Shown here: piece by piece, positions 8,217 to 16,467 of the stretch
Layout: every line of letters starts with the position of its first letter
Position numbering within the stretch: position 1 is the stretch's first letter
Position numbers and translations under genes: made by a program
NCBI GenBank assembly: GCA_017640505.1
Contig: JAEPQO010000004.1
Span: 124,001 to 188,000, forward strand
Source of the DNA: Rhodospirillales bacterium
GTDB taxonomy: Bacteria > Pseudomonadota > Alphaproteobacteria > Rhodospirillales > Casp-alpha2
DNA length: 64,000 nucleotides
Reading direction: 5' to 3'
Notes under the pieces: generated by a model
Seen by the model: only the letters and a program-made list of their open reading frames with translations
Told to the model about the DNA's origin: nothing
The model's database searches: none

Positions 8217-9646
8217 GCGTCGCCCTCCCACGCGGCAGCATCGGGGGACGTTTTAAACCATTCCGTTTCCCGTTCATAGGCCCGCCCGAGGCGGTACAGC
8301 GTCGCTTCGTCGAACGAGCGTCCCACGAACTGGATCGAAGAGGGCAGGCCCGCCGCCGTAAATCCGCTCGGCACGCTCAGTCCGGGAAGGCCCAGATAAT
8401 TAACCGGACGCGAGCAATGCCCGACCCGCGTCAGCAGTTCAGCAGCGTTTGGGCCGTCACGCACATCCGTTTCCTCGATCGTCGGCACGTCCATGATCAT
8501 CATCGGGGTCATCAGGGCGTCGACGTTACCGAACACCATCTCGTTGAATTCCGCCAGCATGGAACTACGAAGATTAAGCGCCTGCACGTAACGCGTCGCC
8601 GGTGTCGCGAAACCGCCCGCGAACCGGGCGAACGTCTGCTTGCCGTACTCGTCGCCACGCGTTTCCATCCAGTGTTGGTGCAGCGCGGACCCTTCCGTCG
8701 CCGTGATAAGGCTGGTCAGCGCGTTCGCATACTGGATGCCATCCGGCAGATCGACATCGACGATCTCCGCGCCCGCTTTCTGCATCACCGCGACCGCGTC
8801 GTCGAAGCGCCGCGCAAGCTCGTCCGAGATACCGTCCATAAAGTGACTCGTCGCAAGACCGACCCTGAGCCCCTTCGCACCCTTTTCCAGGTCGCCAAGG
8901 TAATCCTGCACCGGCATATTCGCGGATGATGCGTCGTCGGCATCGTACCCGGCAACGACCGACAGCATCAGCGCATTGTCCGTGACCGTGCGGGTCAGCG
9001 GTCCGATGGTATCCAACGTGTACGAGAGCGGCATGGCGCCGAACCGGCTGACGCGGCCCATGGTCACCTTCATGCCGACAACGCCGCAGCATGCCGCCGG
9101 CAGCCGCACCGACCCGCCGGTGTCCGAGCCAAGCGCTGCAAACGTCGCCCGCGCCGCGACCGCGGCGCCGGACCCGCTGGAAGAGCCCCCCGTGATATGC
9201 GCCGGGTTCCAGGGATTGCGGACGTCGCCGGTGATTTCGTTGTGTCCCGTCACGCCGAGGGCGAACTCGACCATGTTGAGACGCGCGATGTCGAGAGCGC
9301 CGGCCCCATCCAGCCGCTTTAACGCGCCGGACAGCTGATCGGGCATGAAACCTTTGCGAATTTTTGAGCCGCATTCGCTGAGCCGGCCGGGACGGTAGAA
9401 CATGTCCTTGTGCGCCAGCGGCACGCCCCAGAGCGGCATTTCCTGGGGATTGGCATCCGCTTCCTGTGCCTGGCGCCGCGCATCGGCGGCATCCATCCCG
9501 GCAACGGCATTGAGTGCCGCACCCCGTTCATTAAGACGCGCAATGGATGCCTCCGTGACCTCGGCCGAAGAAACGCTGCCTGCCTTGAGAGCAGCGGCGA
9601 TTTCCGTCAGCGTCGCGTCGCAGGGGTTTGCCGGCAGATCAGTCAC
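8213..9646 (-). CDS. Amidase signature family hydrolase
   Basis: A 477-aa amidase with the Ser-cisSer-Lys triad: the lysine in PLAHKDMF, the Ser-rich loop GGSSSGSGAAV and the nucleophile region TGGSVRLPAACCG. It probably hydrolyses a small amide; it is not clearly GatA because gatC and gatB are absent. The start is taken as the GTG at 9646, four bases after the preceding gene, because it matches the usual family N-terminus; the open frame continues upstream to 9751 without similarity to amidases. It lies in the ydbH operon, which is unexpected. Confidence 0.85.
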   Translation of the reverse strand: MTDLPANPCDATLTEIAAALKAGSVSSAEVTEASIARLNERGAALNAVAGMDAADARRQAQEADANPQEMPLWGVPLAHKDMFYRPGRLSECGSKIRKGFMPDQLSGALKRLDGAGALDIARLNMVEFALGVTGHNEITGDVRNPWNPAHITGGSSSGSGAAVAARATFAALGSDTGGSVRLPAACCGVVGMKVTMGRVSRFGAMPLSYTLDTIGPLTRTVTDNALMLSVVAGYDADDASSANMPVQDYLGDLEKGAKGLRVGLATSHFMDGISDELARRFDDAVAVMQKAGAEIVDVDLPDGIQYANALTSLITATEGSALHQHWMETRGDEYGKQTFARFAGGFATPATRYVQALNLRSSMLAEFNEMVFGNVDALMTPMMIMDVPTIEETDVRDGPNAAELLTRVGHCSRPVNYLGLPGLSVPSGFTAAGLPSSIQFVGRSFDEATLYRLGRAYERETEWFKTSPDAAAWEGDA

Positions 9647-9650
9647 GCGT

Positions 9651-9854
9651 TTACTTTCCGCCGCCGGGTGCGAGTTCGCGCAGCAGCTTGTAGTACCGTG
9701 CCGGCTCGGTATCGAACTCGAGCCCGCCACCTGCACCACGGACAATTTCACCGACCGATTTACCCGAACGCGCCGGGTCCATCACGTCGCGGCCGCCAAG
9801 GTCGACGGCCTGGACGTTCTTCATCCAGTATTCAAAGGCATCCTTGCCGTTCAT
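9651..9854 (-). CDS. Small protein of unknown function in ydbH operon
   Basis: A 67-aa soluble protein (starts MNGKDAFEYWMKNVQAVD, ends ELAPGGGK) without a family I recognise. It has no signal peptide or membrane segment. The start overlaps the ydbL stop by four bases (ATGA) and its stop lies four bases before the amidase GTG, so it is almost surely translated. Aromatic residues (FEYW, YYKLL) and a Gly-rich centre hint at a small binding protein. Confidence 0.65.
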   Translation of the reverse strand: MNGKDAFEYWMKNVQAVDLGGRDVMDPARSGKSVGEIVRGAGGGLEFDTEPARYYKLLRELAPGGGK

Positions 9855-10207
9855 AGCTTGCGGACCCAGTTGCCGGAAGCGTCCTGCACGTACTCGCCCG
9901 ATGCGGCACGGCTGATGGCCTTGTCGGCGGCGAGCTTCTCGACAGTGTTTAGCGGGATGTTGTTCTTGCGCGCGATATCGCGATACAGCTGGCGTCGCTG
10001 CAGGTTGACCTCGTCAACCAGCCCGGCGATCCCGGGTGCGTTCTGGACAACCCCGACGTAGCCGTCGAGACGTTCGCCCACGAGACCCTGCGCCTGAGCC
10101 TGTTGCAGCGACATTGACTGCGCCGCCGATGGTTGCGCGGCAAAAAGACCCAGGGAAAAGATGGCGACGGCCATGAGGCGCATGAAATTGGTCATCGGAT
10201 ATCTCAT
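9851..10207 (-). CDS. ydbL: YdbL family periplasmic protein (DUF1318)
   Basis: A 118-aa exported protein: hydrophobic signal segment (FMRLMAVAIFSLGLFAA), cleavage near SAAQS, then the DUF1318 region with GERLDGYVG, RRQLYRDIARKNN and a C-terminal tail YVQDASGNWVRK. In E. coli YdbL assists the YdbH-YnbE intermembrane bridge, probably keeping YnbE from uncontrolled multimerisation. Its ATG shares one base with the ynbE stop (TAATG). The gene order ydbH-ynbE-ydbL is the same as in E. coli. Confidence 0.9.
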   Translation of the reverse strand: MRYPMTNFMRLMAVAIFSLGLFAAQPSAAQSMSLQQAQAQGLVGERLDGYVGVVQNAPGIAGLVDEVNLQRRQLYRDIARKNNIPLNTVEKLAADKAISRAASGEYVQDASGNWVRKL

Positions 10208-10407
10208 TAGAACAGCCCCGGGTTGTTCGAAAGAGCCTGGTCAAGATCCTTCTCGACCCGAACCCGGACCTCGTGTTCGATCTTTACGTTCAGATTGATG
10301 ACGATGGGTTTGTCCGGGGCTTCGACCTTGACCCTCGGCTCGCAGGCGATAATCGGAAAAGAAATGGTTACCGCGGTGAGTACAGCGCAAAAATTACGGT
10401 ACGACAT
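10207..10407 (-). CDS. ynbE: YnbE family outer-membrane lipoprotein
   Basis: A 66-aa lipoprotein. The signal peptide ends with lipobox IIAC (Cys22). The mature part has the family core EAPDKPIVINLNVKIEHEV and ends DQALSNNPGLF, very close to E. coli YnbE. There YnbE stacks by beta-strand augmentation and joins the C-terminus of YdbH, completing a bridge that carries phospholipids to the outer membrane. Sits directly between ydbH and ydbL. Confidence 0.92.
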   Translation of the reverse strand: MSYRNFCAVLTAVTISFPIIACEPRVKVEAPDKPIVINLNVKIEHEVRVRVEKDLDQALSNNPGLF

Positions 10408-10434
10408 CGGTCGCGCTCCGTCTGTTTACTCCTC

Positions 10435-13400
10435 CTACGGCTTCCCGGAAGGACCCTGCATCTGGTCCCGGATTTGTCCCGGAAGGTCACGAATAACGTT
10501 AGAGCTTTGCAGCAGGTCCCGCAAGGCTCCTTGCAGGGTTACGTTGAGTTCGATCCGCTTACCGTCATAAAGCGCGGGATTGGCACCGTCGAGCTTCGCG
10601 GTGGCGGTGATATCGCCGGAAAGCGGTCCGTTCAGCGACATCTGGAGGTTGGTATAGCGGAAATCCGACAAAGCACGCGCGAGCAAATCTGCCATCTCGC
10701 CACTTTGCTGCAGGCTTTCCAGTGCGACCCGGGAGCGGAACTTGAGCACCCCGCTCTTGAGTGACCAGATCCGCGCATCATCGATGACGGGCCCATCCGC
10801 CGTGATGCGGACCGGGATGCTGCCGGCCAGAGACCCATCCGCCTCAAGCCCGTCGATATCGATGTTTCTTGCAAGGTCGGCCGCATCGATATCCTTGAGA
10901 CTGGCGACGATAATGTCAGGTACGTCCCCGAACGGAACGTCAAGGTTCTCGATTGCAAGCATACCTCCTGCAACCGGCCAACCCGCGTGTTTCAGGGTCA
11001 GACGCTCCGTCCCGTCCAGTTCGAACGCTATGGTACCGTTCGTAAGTGGTAGGCCCGCGTCCAGATACCCGACCGACAACGTCTGCGGTTCACTCGTCTT
11101 CAACGCCAGCAGATCGGCGATCTCGACCGCACCACTGACGCCTGCGACCTCGGCCGGGGCCGTGCCGAAGGCAAAGTCATCGAGCGTGACCTTCGCCGTC
11201 GAGGTGACTGTGCTTCCCGTCCAGCCGATGCGCATCGAAACGCCAAGATCGCCTGCAACGTCCGCCACGACCCCTTTCAGGGGCGGAAGGAAGTCCTGTG
11301 GCTGCAATCGGTCTGCGCTGAAGGTCCATGGCCGCACCTCCACCTTCAAGATGCCGCGTTGTTCAGGTATGCGGTGACCCAGATCGATCTCGGCGACCGG
11401 GCCATTTTCCGGACCGACCTCACCCTTGAAACCGAGAGCGGAGGGTTTAAACGACCCCTTGCCCATCAGCACCATCGGCATAACGCGCACCGGGCGCCGT
11501 GCATCGGCGACGATGGCACGGCGGATATCGGCCCGGGCGCCGAGCAACGTTTTCTCTCCCTCGAGCGAAATTTCCGCATCAACGGTGCTCACGGCCAGAT
11601 CGAGCTCGTCCGCCTTGAGGTTGCCGCCCTTGGCATCGAATTTTGCCCACCACGTGCCACGCCGGGCATCGAAGCTGGCTGTACCATTGAGCCGCGGCAA
11701 GGTGCCGCTCAAGGGGTACGGACCCGCACCTTCAAGCGCGACATCGATACTGTTAAAGACGGCCGCCAGATCGACCCGCTTCAACCCGGCATCACCGGTC
11801 ACGACATGGACAAGAGGCGTCGTGTCGGAACGGGAACAAACGGATACGGGGCCCGGCCGAAACAGCATCTTATCGGCGGTGATGCCGGTCGCGCGCAGCT
11901 CAGGACATCCTTCCGGGTAAACGCGTATCCCGTCCGGGCCATAACCGAGATTACCAGCAAACGAAAACTGGCCGCCGCTTACCGTAACCCCGCCGGCAGG
12001 CGATCCGGAGAAACGCGCATCCGCCGCAACCTCGAGATCGAGCGATTTGAAAGGTCCTGAAATCCTGACGCCGATCTGCTCGGCGACCACTTCCATGCCG
12101 CCAACCTTCATCTGCCAGGGATCGAAACGAAACGCCACGTCCTCCAGCATCAGGCCGTCTGTCGTTGCCGGCCATAGCGAACCACCGGCATCCCCCGAGA
12201 ACGGAAACCAGCCATTGAAAACACCCTGATACACTGTCGCGACACGCAACGGATCAGCAGGCGTCGGGCCGCCGGCCAGGAACGGCAGATCGGATATGCT
12301 GCCGAATGACAGCTCGATGCGCTGAGACCGACCCGGCAGTCCAAGATCGAAATTAAGGCCCGGCACCGGGTTCACCCGCCACCCCCGGCTGTCGATAGCG
12401 AGATCGAGTTCGCCGTCCAATGTCACGTCCAAGTCATTTTCCGCGGCAACACCCAGGTGCGTCAGAACGACGGACCCGGAGATAACATCCGAAGCACGCA
12501 CGGCATTCGCCGCAATTGCCGCCGGCAGTGCCTGGAAATCGGCTCTTGTCCCCGTGACATCGAAGTCGATCGCGCCGACCACATCCAGCGGGACAGGCAA
12601 GGCGAGTGATCCGCGCAGGCCGTCCGTCGCTGCCTGGCCGACGAGATGCAATGGTGCCTCGCGGTCGAAAACATCAGCCGTCGACGCGCGGACCTGCATC
12701 GAGAGGCCTGTGCCGTTGCCCCCGACCAAAAGCTCTCCAACCGCCGATTTACCGTCGACATCGGCGACCAGGTCAACGTTGCCCAAGGCAACGCCATCAA
12801 TATGCACCTTTTGGAGAGTCAGCGACCCGCCGCCTTTGAGGGCGCCACCGATTCGACCGGATATGTTTACAGCGCCGGCGAGTGCCGCGAACGCGATCCG
12901 GGCCTCGCTATATGCATTCTGAATGTCGACCGTGAGCTGGATCTGATCTTCCTGATCGATGATCCCGCGAACGCGTCCACTCAGTTGTGCTTGAGGATGC
13001 TGCAATGCGAACTGGAAGTTGGCGTCCGACCCGATACCGTCCGTCAGAAGGGCCACGCCTTCGAGGGCAGCGTCGACCCGTCCGAGTGGCGACGAGATAT
13101 TCAGCAGACCGGCAGCGACCATGATCGGACCAAGAACACGAACCTGCGGCGGTTCGCCGTCGGACGTGCCGGTCGCAAAAAGGGGCTCGAGCGGCCCCAG
13201 ATGCACACCAGCCGCATCGATGGCAAGCGGCAGTTCAGGTTGCTCGACCCTGATCCCGTCGATCACACCGTGCGCGAGCCGACCGGGTGAGTAAGCCACC
13301 ACGATGCGACGCACGCGAACGCCGCTGTCGGGGCCGAGTTCAAGGTCGCTGACAACAGCTTCGGTCAGGCCAAGGGCGTCAATTTTGAAACGTGCTTCCG

Positions 13401-13527
13401 GAAAGCCATTGTCGGCGAGATACCCGGCAACGGCCCAAGCACAAAGCCATGGGACGCCGAGATACGCGCCACCCACGGTAACGCCGGCAAAGGCCATGAA
13501 GATCAGAAACAGGGTGGTGCGCTTCAT
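10435..13527 (-). CDS. ydbH: YdbH, AsmA-like intermembrane lipid transporter
   Basis: A 1030-aa AsmA-superfamily protein: one N-terminal membrane anchor (about residues 5-35), then a very long beta-rich periplasmic part of the kind that forms a hydrophobic groove bridging the envelope, and the YdbH signature close to the C-terminus (DIDGLEADGSLAGSIPV, SLKSGVLKFRS). E. coli YdbH is partly redundant with TamB and YhdP in moving phospholipids to the outer membrane. Its length is slightly above the E. coli protein. It heads the minus-strand operon; the promoter should lie in 13528-13609, which holds a small palindrome ACGTTAACGT (13540-13549). Confidence 0.9.
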   Translation of the reverse strand: MKRTTLFLIFMAFAGVTVGGAYLGVPWLCAWAVAGYLADNGFPEARFKIDALGLTEAVVSDLELGPDSGVRVRRIVVAYSPGRLAHGVIDGIRVEQPELPLAIDAAGVHLGPLEPLFATGTSDGEPPQVRVLGPIMVAAGLLNISSPLGRVDAALEGVALLTDGIGSDANFQFALQHPQAQLSGRVRGIIDQEDQIQLTVDIQNAYSEARIAFAALAGAVNISGRIGGALKGGGSLTLQKVHIDGVALGNVDLVADVDGKSAVGELLVGGNGTGLSMQVRASTADVFDREAPLHLVGQAATDGLRGSLALPVPLDVVGAIDFDVTGTRADFQALPAAIAANAVRASDVISGSVVLTHLGVAAENDLDVTLDGELDLAIDSRGWRVNPVPGLNFDLGLPGRSQRIELSFGSISDLPFLAGGPTPADPLRVATVYQGVFNGWFPFSGDAGGSLWPATTDGLMLEDVAFRFDPWQMKVGGMEVVAEQIGVRISGPFKSLDLEVAADARFSGSPAGGVTVSGGQFSFAGNLGYGPDGIRVYPEGCPELRATGITADKMLFRPGPVSVCSRSDTTPLVHVVTGDAGLKRVDLAAVFNSIDVALEGAGPYPLSGTLPRLNGTASFDARRGTWWAKFDAKGGNLKADELDLAVSTVDAEISLEGEKTLLGARADIRRAIVADARRPVRVMPMVLMGKGSFKPSALGFKGEVGPENGPVAEIDLGHRIPEQRGILKVEVRPWTFSADRLQPQDFLPPLKGVVADVAGDLGVSMRIGWTGSTVTSTAKVTLDDFAFGTAPAEVAGVSGAVEIADLLALKTSEPQTLSVGYLDAGLPLTNGTIAFELDGTERLTLKHAGWPVAGGMLAIENLDVPFGDVPDIIVASLKDIDAADLARNIDIDGLEADGSLAGSIPVRITADGPVIDDARIWSLKSGVLKFRSRVALESLQQSGEMADLLARALSDFRYTNLQMSLNGPLSGDITATAKLDGANPALYDGKRIELNVTLQGALRDLLQSSNVIRDLPGQIRDQMQGPSGKP

Positions 13528-13609
13528 AGGCGCATGCTCACGTTAACGTTACGGGTGGTCAAGTACGGGGCTCTTCCGTTTCCGGAAATTAACCGCCATA
13601 TATAGTTGC

Positions 13610-14197
13610 ATGTCAGACACCATCACCATGTCCGATGTGACGCCTGCCGTGCTGGCGTTCTGGTTCGGCGGCCTGGATGAACGTTCCGCGGAAACCCAGC
13701 AACCGTTCTGGTTCAAGTCGACGCCTGAAACGGATACTGACATCCGTGAGCGGTTTCTGGAAATTCATGAACTGGCGAAGCAGGGAAAGTTTGATGCCGA
13801 GGTAAAGACGCCCGACGACTACCTTGCGATTGTGATCGTGCTGGACCAGTTCCCGCGAAATATCCACCGGGGCACGCCCGACGCGTTTGCGACCGACCCA
13901 TTGGCCCTTAAATGGGCTAAGGAAGCGATCGCGCAGGGGCTCGACAAGCAACAGCAGGCACCTTACCGCCGCATGTTTCTTTACCTGCCGTTCGAGCACG
14001 CGGAGAATCTGGACGACCAGCATGAAGCCGTTCGTCTGTTTGGGGAAATGGGCGATGATGAACTGACCGGATTTGCCGTCGCCCATCGCGACGTGATCGA
14101 GCGGTTCGGTCGCTTTCCGCATCGAAACGCGGTATTGGGTCGTGTATCAACGCCGGACGAGGAGGAGTACCTGAGCCAACCGGGGGCTGGCTGGTAA
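13610..14197 (+). CDS. DUF924 family protein
   Basis: A 195-aa alpha-helical protein of family DUF924 (TPR-like fold), recognised by VLAFWFGG at the start, IVIVLDQFPRNIHRGTPDAFATD in the middle region, YLPFEHAEN and the closing RFPHRNAVLGR. Function unknown; members are cytosolic. It is divergent from ydbH and followed 17 bases later by a lipoprotein gene in the same direction, so the two may be cotranscribed. Confidence 0.9.
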   Translation: MSDTITMSDVTPAVLAFWFGGLDERSAETQQPFWFKSTPETDTDIRERFLEIHELAKQGKFDAEVKTPDDYLAIVIVLDQFPRNIHRGTPDAFATDPLALKWAKEAIAQGLDKQQQAPYRRMFLYLPFEHAENLDDQHEAVRLFGEMGDDELTGFAVAHRDVIERFGRFPHRNAVLGRVSTPDEEEYLSQPGAGW

Positions 14198-14214
14198 TCG
14201 AGGAAACTGGAGCG

Positions 14215-14997
14215 ATGTCCAATAATCAGACCGTGAAAACCCTGTTGGCGATGCTAGTGATAGCAGGCGCGCTTGGCGCCTGTTCGTTCAATAAAATCGA
14301 TACTGGGGTGTTCCGTAAACCTGCCGAAAATCAAGGCCGCGTCCTCGTCGAGGTGCCGGCTTTCGAGGGCCTGGACCCGGTTCGGGTCAACTACGCCGAT
14401 TCCCGCATAACCGAAGAGTATGTCCTTTACCGTTCTCAAGGCGGTCAGGCGGAAGTCTTTTTCGCCGAAACTCTGCCACTTTTCAGGAACCGCACGATCC
14501 TCGATTTCAACAAACTGGCCACGACGACGGTACCGATGTGGCGTTTCAATCAGAACCGCGAGCTGTCACTCGGCAAAAGCTTCTTGACCGAGAACGCCTT
14601 TGCCGATTTCTGGGTGCAACCGTATCAGCAGGCCGACACCGGTCGTCAGTGCGCGGGCTTCATAAGCCAGTGGGAAATCCGCATGGACGACCCGGACCTG
14701 CGTCCGAGCAAGATCATGTTCGGGTATTTCTGCGCACCGAAAGGCACGCGTTTTAACGACGAGGATGCCGAACGTCTGATAAAATCCATTCAGATTCGCG
14801 GCATTTCCGTACCGCTCCGTGTCGAGTCCGTATATGCGCTGAACACAAAGACACCGCCGCCGCCGCGGGACACTCAGATGGCGAATATGGTACTTGCCCA
14901 GGACGGCGCGGGTGGCGGCATCGCAGGGCTGCCTGATTACCCGCTGTTGATCTGGCGGATGTACAACGACTTCGATTTCAACTGCGTTAACTGCTGA
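14215..14997 (+). CDS. Predicted lipoprotein of unknown function
   Basis: A 260-aa protein with a lipoprotein signal peptide (LLAMLVIAGALGAC, Cys23). I do not recognise a domain. The mature part is mixed alpha/beta with a central FISQWEIRMDD segment, a proline run (TPPPPRDT) and a C-terminus with a closely spaced Cys pair (NCVNC). GGAG lies two bases ahead of the ATG. It faces the DUF2141 gene, ending 13 bases from it. Confidence 0.65.
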   Translation: MSNNQTVKTLLAMLVIAGALGACSFNKIDTGVFRKPAENQGRVLVEVPAFEGLDPVRVNYADSRITEEYVLYRSQGGQAEVFFAETLPLFRNRTILDFNKLATTTVPMWRFNQNRELSLGKSFLTENAFADFWVQPYQQADTGRQCAGFISQWEIRMDDPDLRPSKIMFGYFCAPKGTRFNDEDAERLIKSIQIRGISVPLRVESVYALNTKTPPPPRDTQMANMVLAQDGAGGGIAGLPDYPLLIWRMYNDFDFNCVNC

Positions 14998-15010
14998 GCC
15001 GCGCCCGGAC

Positions 15011-15442
15011 CTAGTTGCCGAGGTCGATGACGATCCGGGTTTCCGGTGCCGACACCTGAAACGCCGCCGCATCGAATGACGGCGGAGCGAAGAATACCGT
15101 CGCGCCGTTGGAAAACCCGTAATCTTCCAGCGGAATGCCGAGAAATCCCTGGTCGAAATCGTGATTGCCGTTTTCGTCGTGATAAACGGCAACCGCGAAG
15201 CGTCCCGGTTTGAGGTCCCTGTAAACCGCTCTGGCGCGCCGATTGCGGGCGGGCACCTCCGTTTCCGCCAGCATGCCGTCGGATTCCGGAAAAGCGTCCG
15301 GTGAATCGTAAAGTGCGATGTGAACGTCGCCATCGTCGCTGGCAAGTCCGACCACCACGACTTCAAGCGTTGCGGCCAGCACTGTTCCCGGGAACGACAG
15401 CGTCAACGCCACGATGGTACTGGAGAGAAACTGACGCCCCAT
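15011..15442 (-). CDS. DUF2141 exported protein
   Basis: A 143-aa protein with a cleavable signal peptide (SSTIVALTLSFPGTVLA) and the DUF2141 beta-sandwich: VVGLASDDGDVHIALYD, LKPGRFAVAVYHDENGN and GIPLEDYGFSNGA. Such proteins are periplasmic or extracellular and of unknown function; the DENGNHDFD stretch could bind calcium. Lies 11 bases downstream of a small gene on the same strand. Confidence 0.87.
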   Translation of the reverse strand: MGRQFLSSTIVALTLSFPGTVLAATLEVVVVGLASDDGDVHIALYDSPDAFPESDGMLAETEVPARNRRARAVYRDLKPGRFAVAVYHDENGNHDFDQGFLGIPLEDYGFSNGATVFFAPPSFDAAAFQVSAPETRIVIDLGN

Positions 15443-15453
15443 GACGGGGCCTA

Positions 15454-15684
15454 CTAAACCCGGATATTCAGGTAGTAACCGCGCGGTGCATTTTGATCGA
15501 GCGGCTGGCCCTGATTCAGAAGGCTGCGCAGGCGTTTAACACCAGCCTGCTCCTGCGGCGATTGCTCGTGTTCCAGGAACTGCGCCCGCGAGCGAACCTC
15601 GCGCACGCCGTCGGACTGATAGTGGGTGCGCACGGGTTTCGCCGCGCCCGCACCGCCGAATGTAACGTTGACCCCGTCCGTCAT
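15454..15684 (-). CDS. Small conserved-looking protein, function unknown
   Basis: A 76-aa soluble protein beginning MTDGVNVTFGGAG and ending NAPRGYYLNIRV. I cannot name the family, but similar short proteins with an RL..LL..G.PL..APRGYYLN ending occur in alphaproteobacteria (from memory, not checked). No signal or membrane segment. It starts a two-gene unit with the DUF2141 gene, and a CtrA-like site lies just upstream. Confidence 0.6.
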   Translation of the reverse strand: MTDGVNVTFGGAGAAKPVRTHYQSDGVREVRSRAQFLEHEQSPQEQAGVKRLRSLLNQGQPLDQNAPRGYYLNIRV

Positions 15685-15730
15685 TGGCTAACCCTGTCCC
15701 TTCCTGCCTCGAACGCTAGCGGGAAAAGGG

Positions 15731-15745
15731 TTAACGAGCGGTAAA
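15731..15745 (-). promoter_or_regulatory. Possible CtrA-type site TTAA-N7-TAAA
   Basis: TTAA (15731-15734), seven bases, then TAAA (15742-15745), one mismatch from the alphaproteobacterial CtrA motif TTAA-N7-TTAA. It sits 47-61 bases ahead of the 76-aa gene. An overlapping inverted repeat AAGGGTT/AACCCTT (15726-15732/15744-15750) offers an alternative reading as a repressor site. Motif-only evidence. Confidence 0.3.
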
Positions 15746-15788
15746 CCCTTCGCGAACTGCGGCAGCATACCTGTGGATAAGTCAGGGG

Positions 15789-16325
15789 TCAGGGATGACG
15801 GAAAATCTCGAACCGGGGGCCGTCACCAGCGCGAAAGACCTCAAGCGCCCAGGTCACACTCGGGAAAGCCAGTTCCTGCCAGGGAATCTCGTCCCAGGAA
15901 AACAGCGCTGCCTCTGAACTTTCCGGGCCCGGATCGAGCGCCGGGCTGATCATCGCCGCTTCATAGATCATGTAGATTTGCGATATCCGCGGGATTTCGA
16001 ACATCCCGAGAAAGGCGCCGATATCGACGTTGGCGCCGGATTCCTCGACGACTTCCCGCTTTGCACCTTCGTCGACACTTTCGTTGAGCTCAAGATAACC
16101 CGCCGGGATGGTCCAGTACCCAATCCTGGGCTCGATGGCGCGCCGGCACAAAAGTATCTTGTCCTGCCACGTACAAACGGCACCGGTGACAATGCGGGGA
16201 TTATCGTAGTGGACGAAGCCACAATCGACACAGACCATACGCTCCCGGTCGTCACCTTCCGGCACCTTGCGCACCACGGGACCCTGCGCCTGTCTGTCGG
16301 CAGTGCTGTCGGTCTTTTCGTTCAT
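15789..16325 (-). CDS. NUDIX hydrolase with partial zinc ribbon
   Basis: A 178-aa protein with a NUDIX box (GYLELNESVDEGAKREVVEESGA region: G-x5-E-x7-REVxEE-x-G) and an N-terminal VCVDCGFVHYDNPR segment typical of NUDIX proteins that carry a zinc ribbon; here only one CxxC is present. The likely substrate is a nucleoside diphosphate derivative such as ADP-ribose or NADH, undefined. I chose the ATG at 16325 because upstream codons in the open frame (to 16490) look non-coding; the ribosome binding site GGAAAG is too close to be decisive. Confidence 0.82.
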   Translation of the reverse strand: MNEKTDSTADRQAQGPVVRKVPEGDDRERMVCVDCGFVHYDNPRIVTGAVCTWQDKILLCRRAIEPRIGYWTIPAGYLELNESVDEGAKREVVEESGANVDIGAFLGMFEIPRISQIYMIYEAAMISPALDPGPESSEAALFSWDEIPWQELAFPSVTWALEVFRAGDGPRFEIFRHP

Positions 16326-16467
16326 CTTTCCAACGGAACTTCCGATCCCTGATCGAAACCAGCTATCGCTCGGCCGCATACTGTCAGGAATAGGACGAGG
16401 CTGCAAATGCGGCTGCGAAACCGGGGATGGAGTGGTATAAACGATTCTCCGGGGGATATGGGAAGCG

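Noticed and set aside
8213-9751. Amidase start at 9751
   Set aside because: The extra 35 residues resemble no amidase and would overlap the 67-aa gene; GTG 9646 matches the operon spacing.
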